This document shows positions 1-9,198 of a DNA stretch of 64,000 nt, one piece after another; the stretch's first letter is position 1, and each line of letters starts with the position of its first letter. The DNA is taken from the NCBI GenBank assembly GCA_947503285.1, contig CANNDD010000009.1, positions 88,767 to 152,766 of the forward strand, written 5' to 3'. This DNA comes from an uncultured Croceitalea sp. (GTDB lineage: Bacteria; Bacteroidota; Bacteroidia; Flavobacteriales; Flavobacteriaceae). A model generated the notes under the pieces. It made no database searches. It had not been told where the DNA came from and saw nothing but the letters and a program-made list of their open reading frames with translations. Made by a program: the position numbers and the translations under genes.

Positions 1-1070
1 CGAACATGTTTTGGTGGTACAATATGTATTCAACCGTTGATTACAGTGTTACCCCAAGGCCTAATTATTTGGCCGATGGTCGCAAGATTCCTGATGTATA
101 TTCCCATCCTTCCCAACTTAGGGACACACTTCAGGATAAATTGGGTACATTTCCACTATTTCATTTTTGGGGACCAAAAACGTCCATAAAATCGAGTCAA
201 TGGATTGCTGATGCTACTGTGGAGATGGATAAATTACATGATCCCACGCTAACCTTGGTGTACCTACCGCATTTAGATTACAATCTACAACGCTTTGGGC
301 ATGACTTTAAAATCATTTCAAAAGACCTACGAGAGATTGACCATGTAGTTGAAGGTTTGGTCGATTATTATCAAAAAAGGGATGCCAATATCGTCATCTT
401 GTCAGAATATGGAATTACTGATGTAAACCATCCCATTCATCTAAATAGGGTATTGCGTCAAAATAACCTTATCGCCATTCGTGAAGAACGCGGATTGGAA
501 TTGTTTGATGCTGGGGCAAGTGCAGCTTTTGCCGTCGCAGACCATCAAGTCTGCCATATTTATGTGAAAGACAAATCGAAAGTAGAAGAGGTAAAAGAAC
601 TGATTGAAAATGTTGAGGGTGTAGAAAAGGTTTTTTCCAAAACAGAATCATCACAGATTAAATTAGACCATGAACGTTCTGGGGATTTAATTGCAGTTGC
701 CGATAAAGACTCATGGTTCACGTATTATTTTTGGAATGATGATAAAAAAGCACCTGATTTTGCCAGAATGGTCGATATTCATAAAAAACCGGGGTATGAC
801 CCCGTTGAGATGCTTACCGACCCCAACGACAATTTGGTAATGCTAAAGGTGTTATGGAAGCTTCTAAAGAAGAAAATCGGCTTTAGAAGCGTATTGGATA
901 TTATACCTTTGAATGCCGATTTAATCAAAGGATCGCATGGCAGGTTACCTGAAAGCACCCTTGATTATCCCATTTTAATCTCAAATGCTAAAGATATAGT
1001 TGTTAAAGAAGAGCTGGAAGCTATTGAAGTTTTTGATATTTTAGAGCAACATATAAAACAACCAACATGA
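1..1070 (+). CDS. Alkaline-phosphatase-superfamily phosphodiesterase, 5' truncated by window edge
   Basis: The frame is open to the left edge, so the N-terminus with the first metal-binding and nucleophile motifs is probably missing. The visible 354 residues contain LPHLDYNLQRFG, which matches the second metal-site segment of type I phosphodiesterase/nucleotide pyrophosphatases, and then SEYGITDVNHP, which corresponds to the SDHG-type metal motif. The family hydrolyses phosphodiester or phosphomonoester bonds, but the substrate cannot be told. Its stop overlaps the start of the following membrane-protein gene by 4 nt, so the two are probably co-translated. In some Bacteroidota a related protein lies in ebo-like clusters, but the left neighbours are not visible. 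Confidence 0.75.
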   Translation, partial: NMFWWYNMYSTVDYSVTPRPNYLADGRKIPDVYSHPSQLRDTLQDKLGTFPLFHFWGPKTSIKSSQWIADATVEMDKLHDPTLTLVYLPHLDYNLQRFGHDFKIISKDLREIDHVVEGLVDYYQKRDANIVILSEYGITDVNHPIHLNRVLRQNNLIAIREERGLELFDAGASAAFAVADHQVCHIYVKDKSKVEEVKELIENVEGVEKVFSKTESSQIKLDHERSGDLIAVADKDSWFTYYFWNDDKKAPDFARMVDIHKKPGYDPVEMLTDPNDNLVMLKVLWKLLKKKIGFRSVLDIIPLNADLIKGSHGRLPESTLDYPILISNAKDIVVKEELEAIEVFDILEQHIKQPT

Positions 1071-1417
1071 ACAAGTTCTTAAAAATTCTGGCTTTTGTCT
1101 TTATGGCACTTTTTAGTTATGCCGCGGTTGTACAACACAATGATCCCGATGCGGTTAAGTGGTATGCCATATACGGCATGGCGGCTTTTGCTTCACTACT
1201 ATTTGCCCTTGGCAACCTTCGTCTTTTTTGGGCATTGCTATTGGCAATCTTTTATTTTGGTCTCGCCATATACACTTGGCCTGAAAAATTTGAGGGAGTG
1301 ACTATAGGTGAAGGTGATATCGTAAATATCGAGCGGGGTAGGGAGGCGTTAGGTCTGCTTATTGCAGGCATCGCAATGTCAATTTATGTCATTGCCAATC
1401 GCACGCGTAGTAACTGA
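1067..1417 (+). CDS. TMEM220-like small integral membrane protein
   Basis: This is a 116-aa protein with four hydrophobic segments (about residues 5-22, 32-50, 52-68 and 92-110). The N-terminal VVQHNDPDAVKW segment is characteristic of the transmembrane family 220. The function is unknown. The ATG overlaps the stop of the preceding phosphodiesterase by 4 nt. The gene converges on dnaX: its stop ends at the base where the dnaX stop begins on the other strand, so the two 3' ends abut with no spacer. Confidence 0.75.
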   Translation: MNKFLKILAFVFMALFSYAAVVQHNDPDAVKWYAIYGMAAFASLLFALGNLRLFWALLLAIFYFGLAIYTWPEKFEGVTIGEGDIVNIERGREALGLLIAGIAMSIYVIANRTRSN

Positions 1418-3166
1418 CTATAAATCTAAATCGAATTCTTTTCTCAGCAAGTCGAGTGCTGGATTTTTTTCCCGCAATTTTTCGTATTTCTCCTCAGGGG
1501 TAAATGCGAATTTTTTGGCCGCTTCTTCATTGACGGTAATCGAAAGGGTAATGAAGTGGTTGTTTAGTTCGTCTTTTAGAAAATTGAGCATTAGGCTTTG
1601 TTCGCGCTCAACTTCTTTTTTCATGGTAGAATTGGGTAGTTCAATCCATATGGTATAATCCTCCTTCAATTTCGGAACATCGGCCTGCAAGTTTGCAGCC
1701 AATATCTTCTTTCCCTGATCTTCCAGTTTTTCAACAAATGTTGCCCAAAGGCTTTGCATGTTAGCTTCTTCAAAAGGTTCTTTGGGCAAGTCAACCATTT
1801 TGGTGTGGTCAACCTTTGAATTTTGATGCTCTTTTTTGGCCTTAAGGCTAGATATGGATAGGCCAGAGACCCTATTCGGCAAATTTTTAAGTTCTATTTT
1901 TTTAGCTACCGGCTTGGGCGGGGTGTCGGAAGGTTGAATTTCTTTTTTGACGGGTATTTCGGTAGTTTGAATTACTTCCTCTGTATTTTTTTCGATATGC
2001 GGGGCAGTAACTGTAGACTCATCTGAGATAGTGTATGATGATGCCTTTTGAAAGGGTTGCCCCTTAAAATAAGTAGCTGGAATTATAAATTCAGGCTTTT
2101 TTTTTTCAGCGTCAAAGTCGATGGAGGCCAATTTCATCAAGGTAAGTTCAACCAATAAACGTTGATTTTTACTTGTCTTGTATTTCAGATCACAGTCATT
2201 GGCCAAATCCAGCGCTTTTAGATAGAAATCCTTTTTGGCTTTTTTGGCTTGTTCAAAATAAAGGGTTTTGGTACCCTCACTTACCTCTAATAGACTTAGG
2301 GTCTCTTGATGCTGGCACACGATTAAATCCCTAAAGTGTGACGCAAGGCCAATAATGAAGTGATGTGCGTCAAAACCAAGGGCCAGTGTACTGTTTAAAA
2401 GCAACAACAGTTCTGGTATCTTATTTTCAAGAATAAAATCCGTGGTCTTAAAGTAGACCTCGTAGTCCAATACATTTAGATTTTCGGTAACGGCCTTTCT
2501 CGTTAAGTTCTTCCCAGAAAAACTGACCACCCTATCAAAAATGGATAAGGCATCACGCATGGCACCATCCGCTTTTTGCGCAATGATATGCAAAGCATCC
2601 TCTTCGGCATCAATTCCCTGTTCCTTTGCGATATACTGCAAGTAATTTGCGGCATCTTTGACTGTAATCCGTTTAAAATCAAATATTTGACAACGTGATA
2701 ATATGGTTGGTATAATTTTATGCTTCTCCGTTGTCGCTAAAATGAAGATAGCGTGTTTTGGAGGCTCTTCAAGGGTTTTCAAAAATGCATTGAACGCAGA
2801 TTGCGATAACATATGTACCTCATCAATGATGTAGACCTTATAGTTGCCCACCTGAGGTGGAATTCGAACCTGATCGGTAAGGTTTCTGATATCATCAACG
2901 GAATTATTCGAGGCGGCATCCAATTCAAAAATGTTGAAAGCGTAATCCTCATCGGTACCTTCAGAACCCTCTTCATTGATTTTCTTTGCCAAGATACGCG
3001 CACAGGTTGTCTTGCCAACACCTCTTGGGCCACAGAAAAGAAGTGCTTGTGCCAAGTGATTATGGGCAATGGCATTTTCAAGTGTATCGGTAATGGCTTG
3101 TTGTCCGACAACATCTTTAAAGGTTTGCGGACGGTATTTTCTTGCCGATACTACAAAGGGTTCCAA
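1418..3166 (-). CDS. dnaX: DNA polymerase III subunit gamma/tau
   Basis: DnaX is the AAA+ ATPase of the clamp loader. Visible motifs are Walker A GPRGVGKT (residues 46-53), Walker B IIDEVHML (113-120) and the sensor/arginine-finger motif SRC (157-159). The C-terminal ~200 residues are a low-complexity, Lys/Pro-rich linker plus a tau-like tail. The Cys-rich zinc module between Walker A and B of proteobacterial DnaX is absent: residues 60-80 contain no Cys. This matches my memory of flavobacterial DnaX. The ATG is followed by VVSARKYRPQTF, the canonical N-terminus. A TATATTTG element at 3196-3189 on the minus strand is a plausible -7 box, giving a very short leader. Confidence 0.95.
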   Translation of the reverse strand: MEPFVVSARKYRPQTFKDVVGQQAITDTLENAIAHNHLAQALLFCGPRGVGKTTCARILAKKINEEGSEGTDEDYAFNIFELDAASNNSVDDIRNLTDQVRIPPQVGNYKVYIIDEVHMLSQSAFNAFLKTLEEPPKHAIFILATTEKHKIIPTILSRCQIFDFKRITVKDAANYLQYIAKEQGIDAEEDALHIIAQKADGAMRDALSIFDRVVSFSGKNLTRKAVTENLNVLDYEVYFKTTDFILENKIPELLLLLNSTLALGFDAHHFIIGLASHFRDLIVCQHQETLSLLEVSEGTKTLYFEQAKKAKKDFYLKALDLANDCDLKYKTSKNQRLLVELTLMKLASIDFDAEKKKPEFIIPATYFKGQPFQKASSYTISDESTVTAPHIEKNTEEVIQTTEIPVKKEIQPSDTPPKPVAKKIELKNLPNRVSGLSISSLKAKKEHQNSKVDHTKMVDLPKEPFEEANMQSLWATFVEKLEDQGKKILAANLQADVPKLKEDYTIWIELPNSTMKKEVEREQSLMLNFLKDELNNHFITLSITVNEEAAKKFAFTPEEKYEKLREKNPALDLLRKEFDLDL

Positions 3167-3188
3167 ATACTGTGATTTTGATTACCTA

Positions 3189-3196
3189 CAAATATA
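3189..3196 (-). promoter_or_regulatory. Candidate -7 element of dnaX
   Basis: TATATTTG on the minus strand matches the Bacteroidota TAnnTTTG box and lies 23 nt upstream of the dnaX ATG. No clear TTG is found at the usual distance upstream, so this is tentative. Confidence 0.4.
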
Positions 3197-3261
3197 AAAA
3201 TAGCTGATAGTATTCTATCCGCTTGAGGTATTAGGTAACCGTTTTTTATTAACAATTGATG

Positions 3262-3269
3262 TACCTTTG
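3262..3269 (+). promoter_or_regulatory. Candidate -7 element of rnpB
   Basis: TACCTTTG fits TAnnTTTG and ends just before the inferred 5' end of the RNase P RNA. A TTG at the ideal distance was not found. The region 3167-3270 separates the divergently oriented dnaX and rnpB. Confidence 0.45.
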
Positions 3270-3270
3270 T

Positions 3271-3640
3271 ACGGCAGGCTACCTTATCGCTCCGTTACGA
3301 ACTTGTTGACTTACTAAAGTTGAGGTTTCAATTTTTTTAAAATACGATGGTTTTTATAAACGGGGAGGAAAGTCCGGACACCGTAGTGCGGCATAGCGGG
3401 TAACACCCGTCACCTTGGCTTAAGGTCAAGGGCGGACAAGTGCAACAGAAAGCAAGTACAGTTCGGCTGTAGTGAAATCAGGTAAACTCTATGTGGTGAA
3501 ACGTCATGTAAACCAGTGTTTGAAAGCGGCACGCTTGAGCTGGAGGGTAGGCGGTTTGAGCTTTTGGGTAACCAAAAGTCTAGATAAATGATAAGGGTTC
3601 GCGTGAAGTGATAACAGAATCCGGCTTACGGCCTGTTTTA
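3271..3640 (+). ncRNA. rnpB: RNase P RNA (bacterial class A)
   Basis: This is the catalytic RNA that removes tRNA 5' leaders. The universally conserved P4 strands are both present: GAGGAAAGTCCGGACACC near 3366-3383, and ACAGAATCCGGCTTACGG near 3614-3631. Between them are the conserved CAGAAAGCAAG-type core segment and a GGTAAACTC-like segment. The 5' GGCAGGC (3273-3279) can pair with GCCTGTT (3631-3637) to form helix P1, which sets the ends approximately. A strong terminator follows at once. The stretch has no credible protein-coding frame. The boundaries are uncertain by about 10 nt. Confidence 0.93.
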
Positions 3641-3648
3641 AAAAAGAA

Positions 3649-3676
3649 AAGCCGAACAATACGTTCGGCTTTTTTA
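3649..3676 (+). terminator. Intrinsic terminator of rnpB
   Basis: AAGCCGAAC (3649-3657) pairs with GTTCGGCTT (3663-3671) around a 5-nt loop, followed by T residues. It lies immediately after the inferred rnpB 3' end and also sits near the 3' end of the convergent lipoprotein gene. Confidence 0.85.
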
Positions 3677-3691
3677 TACGCTACTTTTTAA

Positions 3692-4255
3692 TCATTGTCT
3701 GGTAAACTGAATATCGGATTCAAAGACAAACGCAACGGATACACCTTCCTCTTCAGTTACGGTATCGACATCTTGCGACAAGGTGAGGTTTTGACCATTA
3801 TTGGTAAAGGAAACGGTCAATTGCTCTAGGCCAGGGTCATCAATTTCAAAGTCCGTATTATCTTCGATCAACACACCGTTCTGAAATTCGATCGTATTAT
3901 TGTTCAGGGTATACGAACCACTTTCATTCATAAATTCTAAAGATTCGGTTTCCGTACTCACATCTTCCCCGTTCAAGGTGCCAACAGTAACTACATCATA
4001 GGTTCCGTTCACCGTATACTCGGTTTCCGTAAATGTTATCGTAAAATCAATATTTTCTCCAGTGCTAATGCCCCCTATGGTAACTTCCGATCCCTCAAGG
4101 GTCGTTGTAAGCGCTAATACGCTTGCCAAAGAAGTCATATCCCAAGTACCAATTAATGTAGTTGCATCAATGGGTTGGTCTGCCTCGTCATCATCACTAC
4201 AAGAAATAATGCTGAAGGGCACTACGAATAAAAATAAAAGCTTGAGGTATTTCAT
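3692..4255 (-). CDS. Lipocalin-like secreted lipoprotein
   Basis: The start was moved to the internal ATG at 4255, which gives a clean lipoprotein signal: MKYLKLLFLFVVPFSIISC followed by an acidic SDDDEAD stretch, a typical Bacteroidota lipoprotein export signal for surface exposure. The remaining ~165 residues begin with LIGTWDMTSL and alternate short beta-like segments, as in lipocalin-like/DUF families of Bacteroidota. The ligand is unknown. The gene lies downstream of rsmD in the same direction, separated by 64 nt. Confidence 0.7.
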   Translation of the reverse strand: MKYLKLLFLFVVPFSIISCSDDDEADQPIDATTLIGTWDMTSLASVLALTTTLEGSEVTIGGISTGENIDFTITFTETEYTVNGTYDVVTVGTLNGEDVSTETESLEFMNESGSYTLNNNTIEFQNGVLIEDNTDFEIDDPGLEQLTVSFTNNGQNLTLSQDVDTVTEEEGVSVAFVFESDIQFTRQ

Positions 4256-4319
4256 AAAATAAATCGTTTTTTTCAGAACGTTTATAGACCCCAATTAGTA
4301 TGTGGGTTTAGCAACAAGT

Positions 4320-4859
4320 TCAATCGGAAACGAAAAAACTAAAAACACTACTCCCGTATTTTCTGCTTTCTGAAAATTTGGGTGATTCACTCAAATCAGT
4401 TTGATCGGAATGCTCTACAATCAGCACTCCTTCATTTTCAAGAATGTTGTTCTCAAAAACCAAATCCACAAGTTCCATGAATTGGTTGGTCTTAAGATGG
4501 TAAGGGGGATCGGCAAAAATAATATCCCATGTTGAAGTCTCGTTTTTTAAATGACGATACACGTCATTTTTAATGACGCTAATAGCAAAATCAAGTTCTT
4601 TTGCCGTTCTATTGATAAACCTCGTACAATTAGCGTTTTCATCTACAGCGGTGATGGTTTCCACACCCCTTGAAGCAAATTCAAAACTTATATTTCCTGT
4701 TCCCGAGAATAAATCCAAAACCTTTAAGTCCTCAAAATGATAGCGATTGTTTAGAATATTGAACAATGCTTCCTTGGCCATATCGGTTGTGGGTCTTACG
4801 GGTAATTTTTTAGGGGCAAGAAGGCGTTTCCCTTTATAACGTCCAGCAATAATCCGCAT
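4320..4859 (-). CDS. rsmD: 16S rRNA (guanine966-N2)-methyltransferase
   Basis: RsmD methylates G966 (E. coli numbering) of 16S rRNA using SAM. The start MRIIAGRYKGKRL is the family signature. The SAM-binding motif I VLDLFSGTGNISFE is at residues 47-60, and the catalytic motif IV FADPPY ends at residue 120. The length of 179 aa is normal. The ATG overlaps the stop of the upstream DUF3822 gene by 1 nt, implying coupled translation. Confidence 0.93.
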   Translation of the reverse strand: MRIIAGRYKGKRLLAPKKLPVRPTTDMAKEALFNILNNRYHFEDLKVLDLFSGTGNISFEFASRGVETITAVDENANCTRFINRTAKELDFAISVIKNDVYRHLKNETSTWDIIFADPPYHLKTNQFMELVDLVFENNILENEGVLIVEHSDQTDLSESPKFSESRKYGSSVFSFFVSD

Positions 4860-5692
4860 TAGAATGAGCTTAATAACGTCAAGTCTATGGAATCTTGTTG
4901 GTCAAAGTTCAGCGGAACCGTTGTTTTTGGCTCAAATACGACTACTTTTTTGATATAATCATAACATATGTTATACAATTCATCCCCTTCTTCAATCGCC
5001 CCAAATAGTTTTAATTTAATCGATTCGGTACTCAGCTGTAATTGCTCATATGTAAAGAGGATATAATATAAAAAGTCTTCTTTGGTATTGTATTCGAATT
5101 GGTTGTAGAACAGCATTTTTTTCTGGTCAAATACCGCTAGTTCAAAAAAGCCATCAGATACATGGGCATAGCAGACTTTTTTCATGCTTGGCTTTTGATT
5201 GAATAAGGTCTGTAAGACTACCGTAGTAAGGTGTTTGTACTCGAACTCACCAAAAAGCTCGAACAATAGATTGTTGATATTGGTAAATGGTACGTAAACA
5301 CAGACCAATCCCTGATTCTTTAGTTCATCATAAACCACCTCATCATTGGCCAATAACTTGGTATTGAATTTCAAATAGTTAGCGAGTTCTCCAACTTCAA
5401 ATAGCGGTTTGGGTACGAGTGTGAATAAACTATTTTGATGGATAACCGATACCTCAGAAAACAACGAGGGCTTTAACCGATACTTTTCGATGGCCTCTTT
5501 GAGCGATTTCTGCAAAAGGTAGGGCGTAGCGGTATCGCTCAGTACAATCTTATCGGCCAATAGCACCGTATTGGTCAAGGTATCCAAAACAAAAAAAGAA
5601 AGTCCATTCAAACCGATTTGAATGGACAACTTTTTAAATGAATTACTATCAGTATGTTGTGACGCTATGCTATTGGTCGCCTTTTCTATCAT
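4859..5692 (-). CDS. DUF3822 family protein
   Basis: This 277-aa protein resembles the Bacteroidota-specific DUF3822 family, which is commonly encoded next to rsmD. The structure suggests an actin-like/ASKHA-type fold (my recollection; not provable here): KLSIQIGLNGLSFFVLD near the N-terminus and a second LFGAIEEGDELY segment. It has no signal peptide or membrane segment. The start overlaps the end of the upstream membrane-anchored gene by 23 nt, and the stop overlaps rsmD by 1 nt. Function unknown. Confidence 0.75.
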   Translation of the reverse strand: MIEKATNSIASQHTDSNSFKKLSIQIGLNGLSFFVLDTLTNTVLLADKIVLSDTATPYLLQKSLKEAIEKYRLKPSLFSEVSVIHQNSLFTLVPKPLFEVGELANYLKFNTKLLANDEVVYDELKNQGLVCVYVPFTNINNLLFELFGEFEYKHLTTVVLQTLFNQKPSMKKVCYAHVSDGFFELAVFDQKKMLFYNQFEYNTKEDFLYYILFTYEQLQLSTESIKLKLFGAIEEGDELYNICYDYIKKVVVFEPKTTVPLNFDQQDSIDLTLLSSF

Positions 5693-6320
5693 ATATCGGT
5701 GGCCAGTTACCGTTGGTACTTACATCAGTAAGTGAACCGACTTTTAATTCTGTTCCATTTACCTCTTCGACACTAACATGGGCATTTTCCCTTGCTAATA
5801 GGTCACCGGGCTGATCATAGAGAACGACACTCTTCTTGACCTTCGCCTCGAATACCGGGGCACGGTATCCACTTTTTTCAATGATATCGGCCTTCAGCTC
5901 AAACTTTTCACCATTTTGGGCATAAGGTACTTCCATCATACTCTTGTAACGGTCGTCATTTTTAAATAAGGAATCCTTGACCTTAACAAAACCCAAGGTG
6001 TCTATGATAACGGTATCTTTTTGCAATTCAATTTGGTACACTTTGTCAAACTTCATGAATGAAGAATCCCTCTGCTGGGTAATGGTGTAATTGCCCGTAT
6101 CGACAAACTTGACAAGGCTATTGAAATTACCTGCATACTTACCGTTCACCGATTTGTATGCCTCTTGGGAATCCCTGATATCTTTCAGTTTGGCAATCAC
6201 CGCTGAAAAACGTTCTTTTCGAACTTTGTTGAACTCTATCGGGGCATTGACGGACTGATAGATCAAATAACCTAAAAGTATACAAACAACCCAGAGTACA
6301 ATTTGTAAGATGGTCTTCAT
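5670..6320 (-). CDS. Membrane-anchored conserved protein of unknown function
   Basis: This 216-aa protein has one N-terminal membrane segment (IVLWVVCILLGYLIYQSV, residues 7-24), then KLKDIRDSQEAYKSVNGKYAG (residues about 45-65), which resembles the amphipathic segment after the pilin helix in pseudopilins, and a soluble beta-rich domain. I do not assign it to a family. It is the promoter-proximal gene of a three-gene operon with DUF3822 and rsmD. Confidence 0.6.
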   Translation of the reverse strand: MKTILQIVLWVVCILLGYLIYQSVNAPIEFNKVRKERFSAVIAKLKDIRDSQEAYKSVNGKYAGNFNSLVKFVDTGNYTITQQRDSSFMKFDKVYQIELQKDTVIIDTLGFVKVKDSLFKNDDRYKSMMEVPYAQNGEKFELKADIIEKSGYRAPVFEAKVKKSVVLYDQPGDLLARENAHVSVEEVNGTELKVGSLTDVSTNGNWPPIYDRKGDQ

Positions 6321-6388
6321 TTTATAAGTGTTAATTAGATTTAGTGGTTATTCACAAATCTACAATTTTTTTTTAATCACAAAAGTTT

Positions 6389-6415
6389 TTGTCCTAAAAA
6401 TGATGACTATATTTG
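6389..6415 (+). promoter_or_regulatory. Promoter of the helicase gene
   Basis: TTG (6389-6391), 16-bp spacer, TATATTTG (6408-6415). The ATG of the helicase is only 8 nt after the box, so the transcript may be leaderless or nearly so. Confidence 0.55.
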
Positions 6416-6422
6416 AAGGCTT

Positions 6423-7862
6423 ATGACCTACTTGAAAAGTCAAGATTTTTACAAACTTTTACTGGAAAATTTTCCGCATAAAGCGACGATTTTGCAGGAG
6501 GTCACGCTTCAAAAATTAGCGGATTTTGCACTTGCCAATGAAAAGGAACGGCTGTTTCTATTGAAAGGGTATGCCGGTACCGGAAAAACAACGATTACGG
6601 GTAGTTTGGTCAAGAACTTATGGCGTGCCAAGATGAAGGCCATTTTGTTGGCCCCGACCGGTAGGGCGGCAAAGGTGATGTCGAACTATGCGAAGGCGCA
6701 GGCCTATACCATCCATAAAAAAATATACTTTCCGAAAAAGCAATCCGGTGGTGGCGTGCAATTTGTTTTGGCACCGAACAAACATAGGGACACTATTTTC
6801 ATAGTTGATGAGGCCTCAATGATACCTGATGCCCCATCGGATTCCAAATTATTCGAAAATGGCTCCCTATTGGATGATTTGATCTATTTTGTTTACTCTG
6901 GCCATCGCTGTAAGCTGATTCTGATCGGCGACACGGCCCAACTTCCCCCCGTAAAATTGGATTTGAGTCCGGCACTCGATGAAAACAGGTTGTCGCTAAA
7001 TTATAACAAAGAAGTGACTAAAGTAGAGCTAGACGAAGTGATGCGACAAGCTTCGGAATCGGGCATTCTATTCAATGCCACCAACCTTAGGGAACAACTT
7101 CAAAATGATTTTTTTGAGGAATTTATGTTTCGAACCTCTGGGTTTACCGATATCGTGCGGTTGATAGACGGTCATGAAATACAGGAAGCCATTGACAATT
7201 CGTACGCAGAACAAGGTAAAGAAGAAACCGCGATAATCGTAAGGTCCAATAAAAGGGCCAACTTGTACAATGAAAATATTCGCCAGCGTATTCTTTTTTT
7301 GGAAAACGAGATTTCCGTCGGTGATTATATGATGGTCGTCAAAAACAATTATTTCTGGTTAAAACCTAGCTCAGAAGCCGGTTTCATTGCCAATGGCGAT
7401 ATTATTGAGGTTTTAGAGCTGTTCGCCATAAAAGAGCTGTACGGGTTCAAATTTGCCGAGGTCAAGGTACAAATGGTCGATTATCCGAATCAGAAACCTT
7501 TTGAAACGGTTCTTTTGTTGGATACCATAAAGGCCGAGACCCCATCTTTATCGTATGAAGAGGGCAACCGCTTGTATCAAGAAGTCTCAAAGGATTATGC
7601 CCATGAAAAATCAAAATACAAACGATTTTTGGGGGTCAAGAACAACAAATACTTTAATGGCCTTCAAGTAAAGTTTTCATACGCCATTACTTGCCATAAA
7701 TCGCAAGGGGGACAATGGAATACCGTTTTTGTAGAACAACCCTATTTGCCGAATGGGGTGGACAAAGAATATTTGAGATGGTTGTATACCGCGGTAACAA
7801 GGGCAAAAGAGAAACTGTATCTTATCGGATTCAAAGATGATTTTTTTGTTGATGGTGAATAA
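6423..7862 (+). CDS. RecD/Pif1-like superfamily 1B DNA helicase
   Basis: This is a 479-aa SF1B helicase. Walker A GYAGTGKTT is at residues 49-57, Walker B/DEAD-equivalent VDEASMI at 128-134, GDTAQLPP is motif III, and the C-terminal UvrD_C_2-like CHKSQGGQW (about 424-432) and TAVTRAKEKLYL complete motifs V and VI. It is much shorter than RecD2 and lacks the long N-terminal region, so it is closer to the Dda/Pif1-like helicases commonly annotated as AAA-family ATPases in Flavobacteriaceae. A role in DNA repair or replication restart is inferred. Confidence 0.88.
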   Translation: MTYLKSQDFYKLLLENFPHKATILQEVTLQKLADFALANEKERLFLLKGYAGTGKTTITGSLVKNLWRAKMKAILLAPTGRAAKVMSNYAKAQAYTIHKKIYFPKKQSGGGVQFVLAPNKHRDTIFIVDEASMIPDAPSDSKLFENGSLLDDLIYFVYSGHRCKLILIGDTAQLPPVKLDLSPALDENRLSLNYNKEVTKVELDEVMRQASESGILFNATNLREQLQNDFFEEFMFRTSGFTDIVRLIDGHEIQEAIDNSYAEQGKEETAIIVRSNKRANLYNENIRQRILFLENEISVGDYMMVVKNNYFWLKPSSEAGFIANGDIIEVLELFAIKELYGFKFAEVKVQMVDYPNQKPFETVLLLDTIKAETPSLSYEEGNRLYQEVSKDYAHEKSKYKRFLGVKNNKYFNGLQVKFSYAITCHKSQGGQWNTVFVEQPYLPNGVDKEYLRWLYTAVTRAKEKLYLIGFKDDFFVDGE

Positions 7863-7886
7863 CTTAATTTTAACAAAATCGAAGTA

Positions 7887-8453
7887 ATGACCTCTGAGAC
7901 CATTATTAGTTTGTTTTTGGGTATCGGTCTTGCAGCCTCTGCAGGGTTCAGGGTATTTCTTCCTTTATTCGCCCTTAGCCTTGCGGCTTATTTTGGTGTG
8001 TGGGACCTAAATGACAATTGGACTTGGATTGGAAGTCTGGCAGCGGTAATGACATTGGGTATTGCCACTTTGGCCGAAGTTTTCGCATATTTCATTCCTT
8101 GGGTAGACAATGCCCTTGATAGTATTGCAGTACCCCTTGCGGCAATAGCAGGAACTGCCGTAATGGTATCTACGGTGGTCAATTTAGATCCCGTGGTAAC
8201 ATGGTCTTTGGCTATTATTGCCGGTGGGGGAACGGCATCGGCCATTAAAGGTGCGAATGCCGCGGGTAGGCTTACCTCAACCGCTACAACGGGGGGCGTA
8301 GCCAATCCTATCGTTTCAACCGTTGAAACAGGCACTGCAGTAGCGGTATCGACAGCATCGATCTTAGTACCACCTTTGGCCATCATTTTGGTAATTATCA
8401 TCTTAGTGGTCATATTTAGAATTTATAGAAAATTAAGACCAAGACGAAAATAA
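7887..8453 (+). CDS. DUF4126 integral membrane protein
   Basis: This 188-aa protein has about five hydrophobic segments rich in Ala/Gly and a Gly/Thr-rich centre ([19 protein letters not shown]), the signature of DUF4126. It ends in a basic tail (RKLRPRRK). It lies 24 nt after the helicase gene and 16 nt before kdsB, so it may be co-transcribed. Function unknown. Confidence 0.8.
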   Translation: MTSETIISLFLGIGLAASAGFRVFLPLFALSLAAYFGVWDLNDNWTWIGSLAAVMTLGIATLAEVFAYFIPWVDNALDSIAVPLAAIAGTAVMVSTVVNLDPVVTWSLAIIAGGGTASAIKGANAAGRLTSTATTGGVANPIVSTVETGTAVAVSTASILVPPLAIILVIIILVVIFRIYRKLRPRRK

Positions 8454-8469
8454 AACCCAATCCCGTACC

Positions 8470-9198
8470 GTGAGAATAATTTCAATGATACCGGCCCGCT
8501 ACCAAGCCTCTAGATTTCCTGCAAAGCTGATGCAAGATCTACAGGGTAAACCGGTTATTTTAAGAACGTACGAAGCCGTTCTGGCCACCAACCTGTTTGA
8601 CGATGTAGTAGTGGTGACCGATAGCGAGGTTATCCATGCCCTTATTAAAGAGAATGGAGGTAATGTGATGATGAGCAAGGGCACGCATGAGAGCGGTAGT
8701 GATCGTATTGCCGAAGCCGTAGCATCCCTAGATGTTGATATTGCCATAAATGTTCAAGGTGATGAACCCTTTATTGATAAGGTGAGTTTAGAACGTATTA
8801 TTGCCGTCTTCAAAAATGATAAGGACAAAGAAATCGATTTGGCCTCACTAATGACACCCATAACCGATTGGGATGAAATATCGAATCCGAACACCGTAAA
8901 GGTCATTGTGGACGATAATAATTTTGCCCTGTATTTTTCAAGGGCCCCAATCCCATATCCAAGGGATAAGAATGCAGGAGCGACCTATTACAAGCATAAA
9001 GGGATCTATGCTTTTCGAAAAAGGGCATTGGCGGATTTTCAGAAACTACCGATGTTGCCCTTGGAAGCTACTGAGAAAATTGAAGCCATCCGCTTTTTGG
9101 AATATGGTCGGAAAATAAAAATGGTGGAAACCCATGTTACCGGTATTGAAATTGACACCCCAGAAGATTTAGAACGCGCAAAAAAGGCATGGAAATAG
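8470..9198 (+). CDS. kdsB: 3-deoxy-manno-octulosonate cytidylyltransferase
   Basis: KdsB activates Kdo (or 8-amino-Kdo) as the CMP-sugar for LPS inner-core assembly. The N-terminal [20 protein letters not shown] carries the nucleotide-binding motif of CMP-Kdo synthetases; NVQGDEPFI and [10 protein letters not shown] are the other family motifs. Translation starts at GTG (8470), because the family N-terminus begins there and there is no upstream ATG. The 3' end overlaps the HAD gene by 10 nt. Context with a KdnB-like oxidase two genes downstream raises the possibility that the natural substrate is 8-amino-Kdo. Confidence 0.93.
   Translation: MRIISMIPARYQASRFPAKLMQDLQGKPVILRTYEAVLATNLFDDVVVVTDSEVIHALIKENGGNVMMSKGTHESGSDRIAEAVASLDVDIAINVQGDEPFIDKVSLERIIAVFKNDKDKEIDLASLMTPITDWDEISNPNTVKVIVDDNNFALYFSRAPIPYPRDKNAGATYYKHKGIYAFRKRALADFQKLPMLPLEATEKIEAIRFLEYGRKIKMVETHVTGIEIDTPEDLERAKKAWK

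Noticed and set aside
7988..8413. 141-aa open frame on the minus strand within the DUF4126 gene
   Set aside because: Shadow of an Ala/Gly/Thr-rich membrane gene; its sequence is low in complexity and has no recognisable motif.
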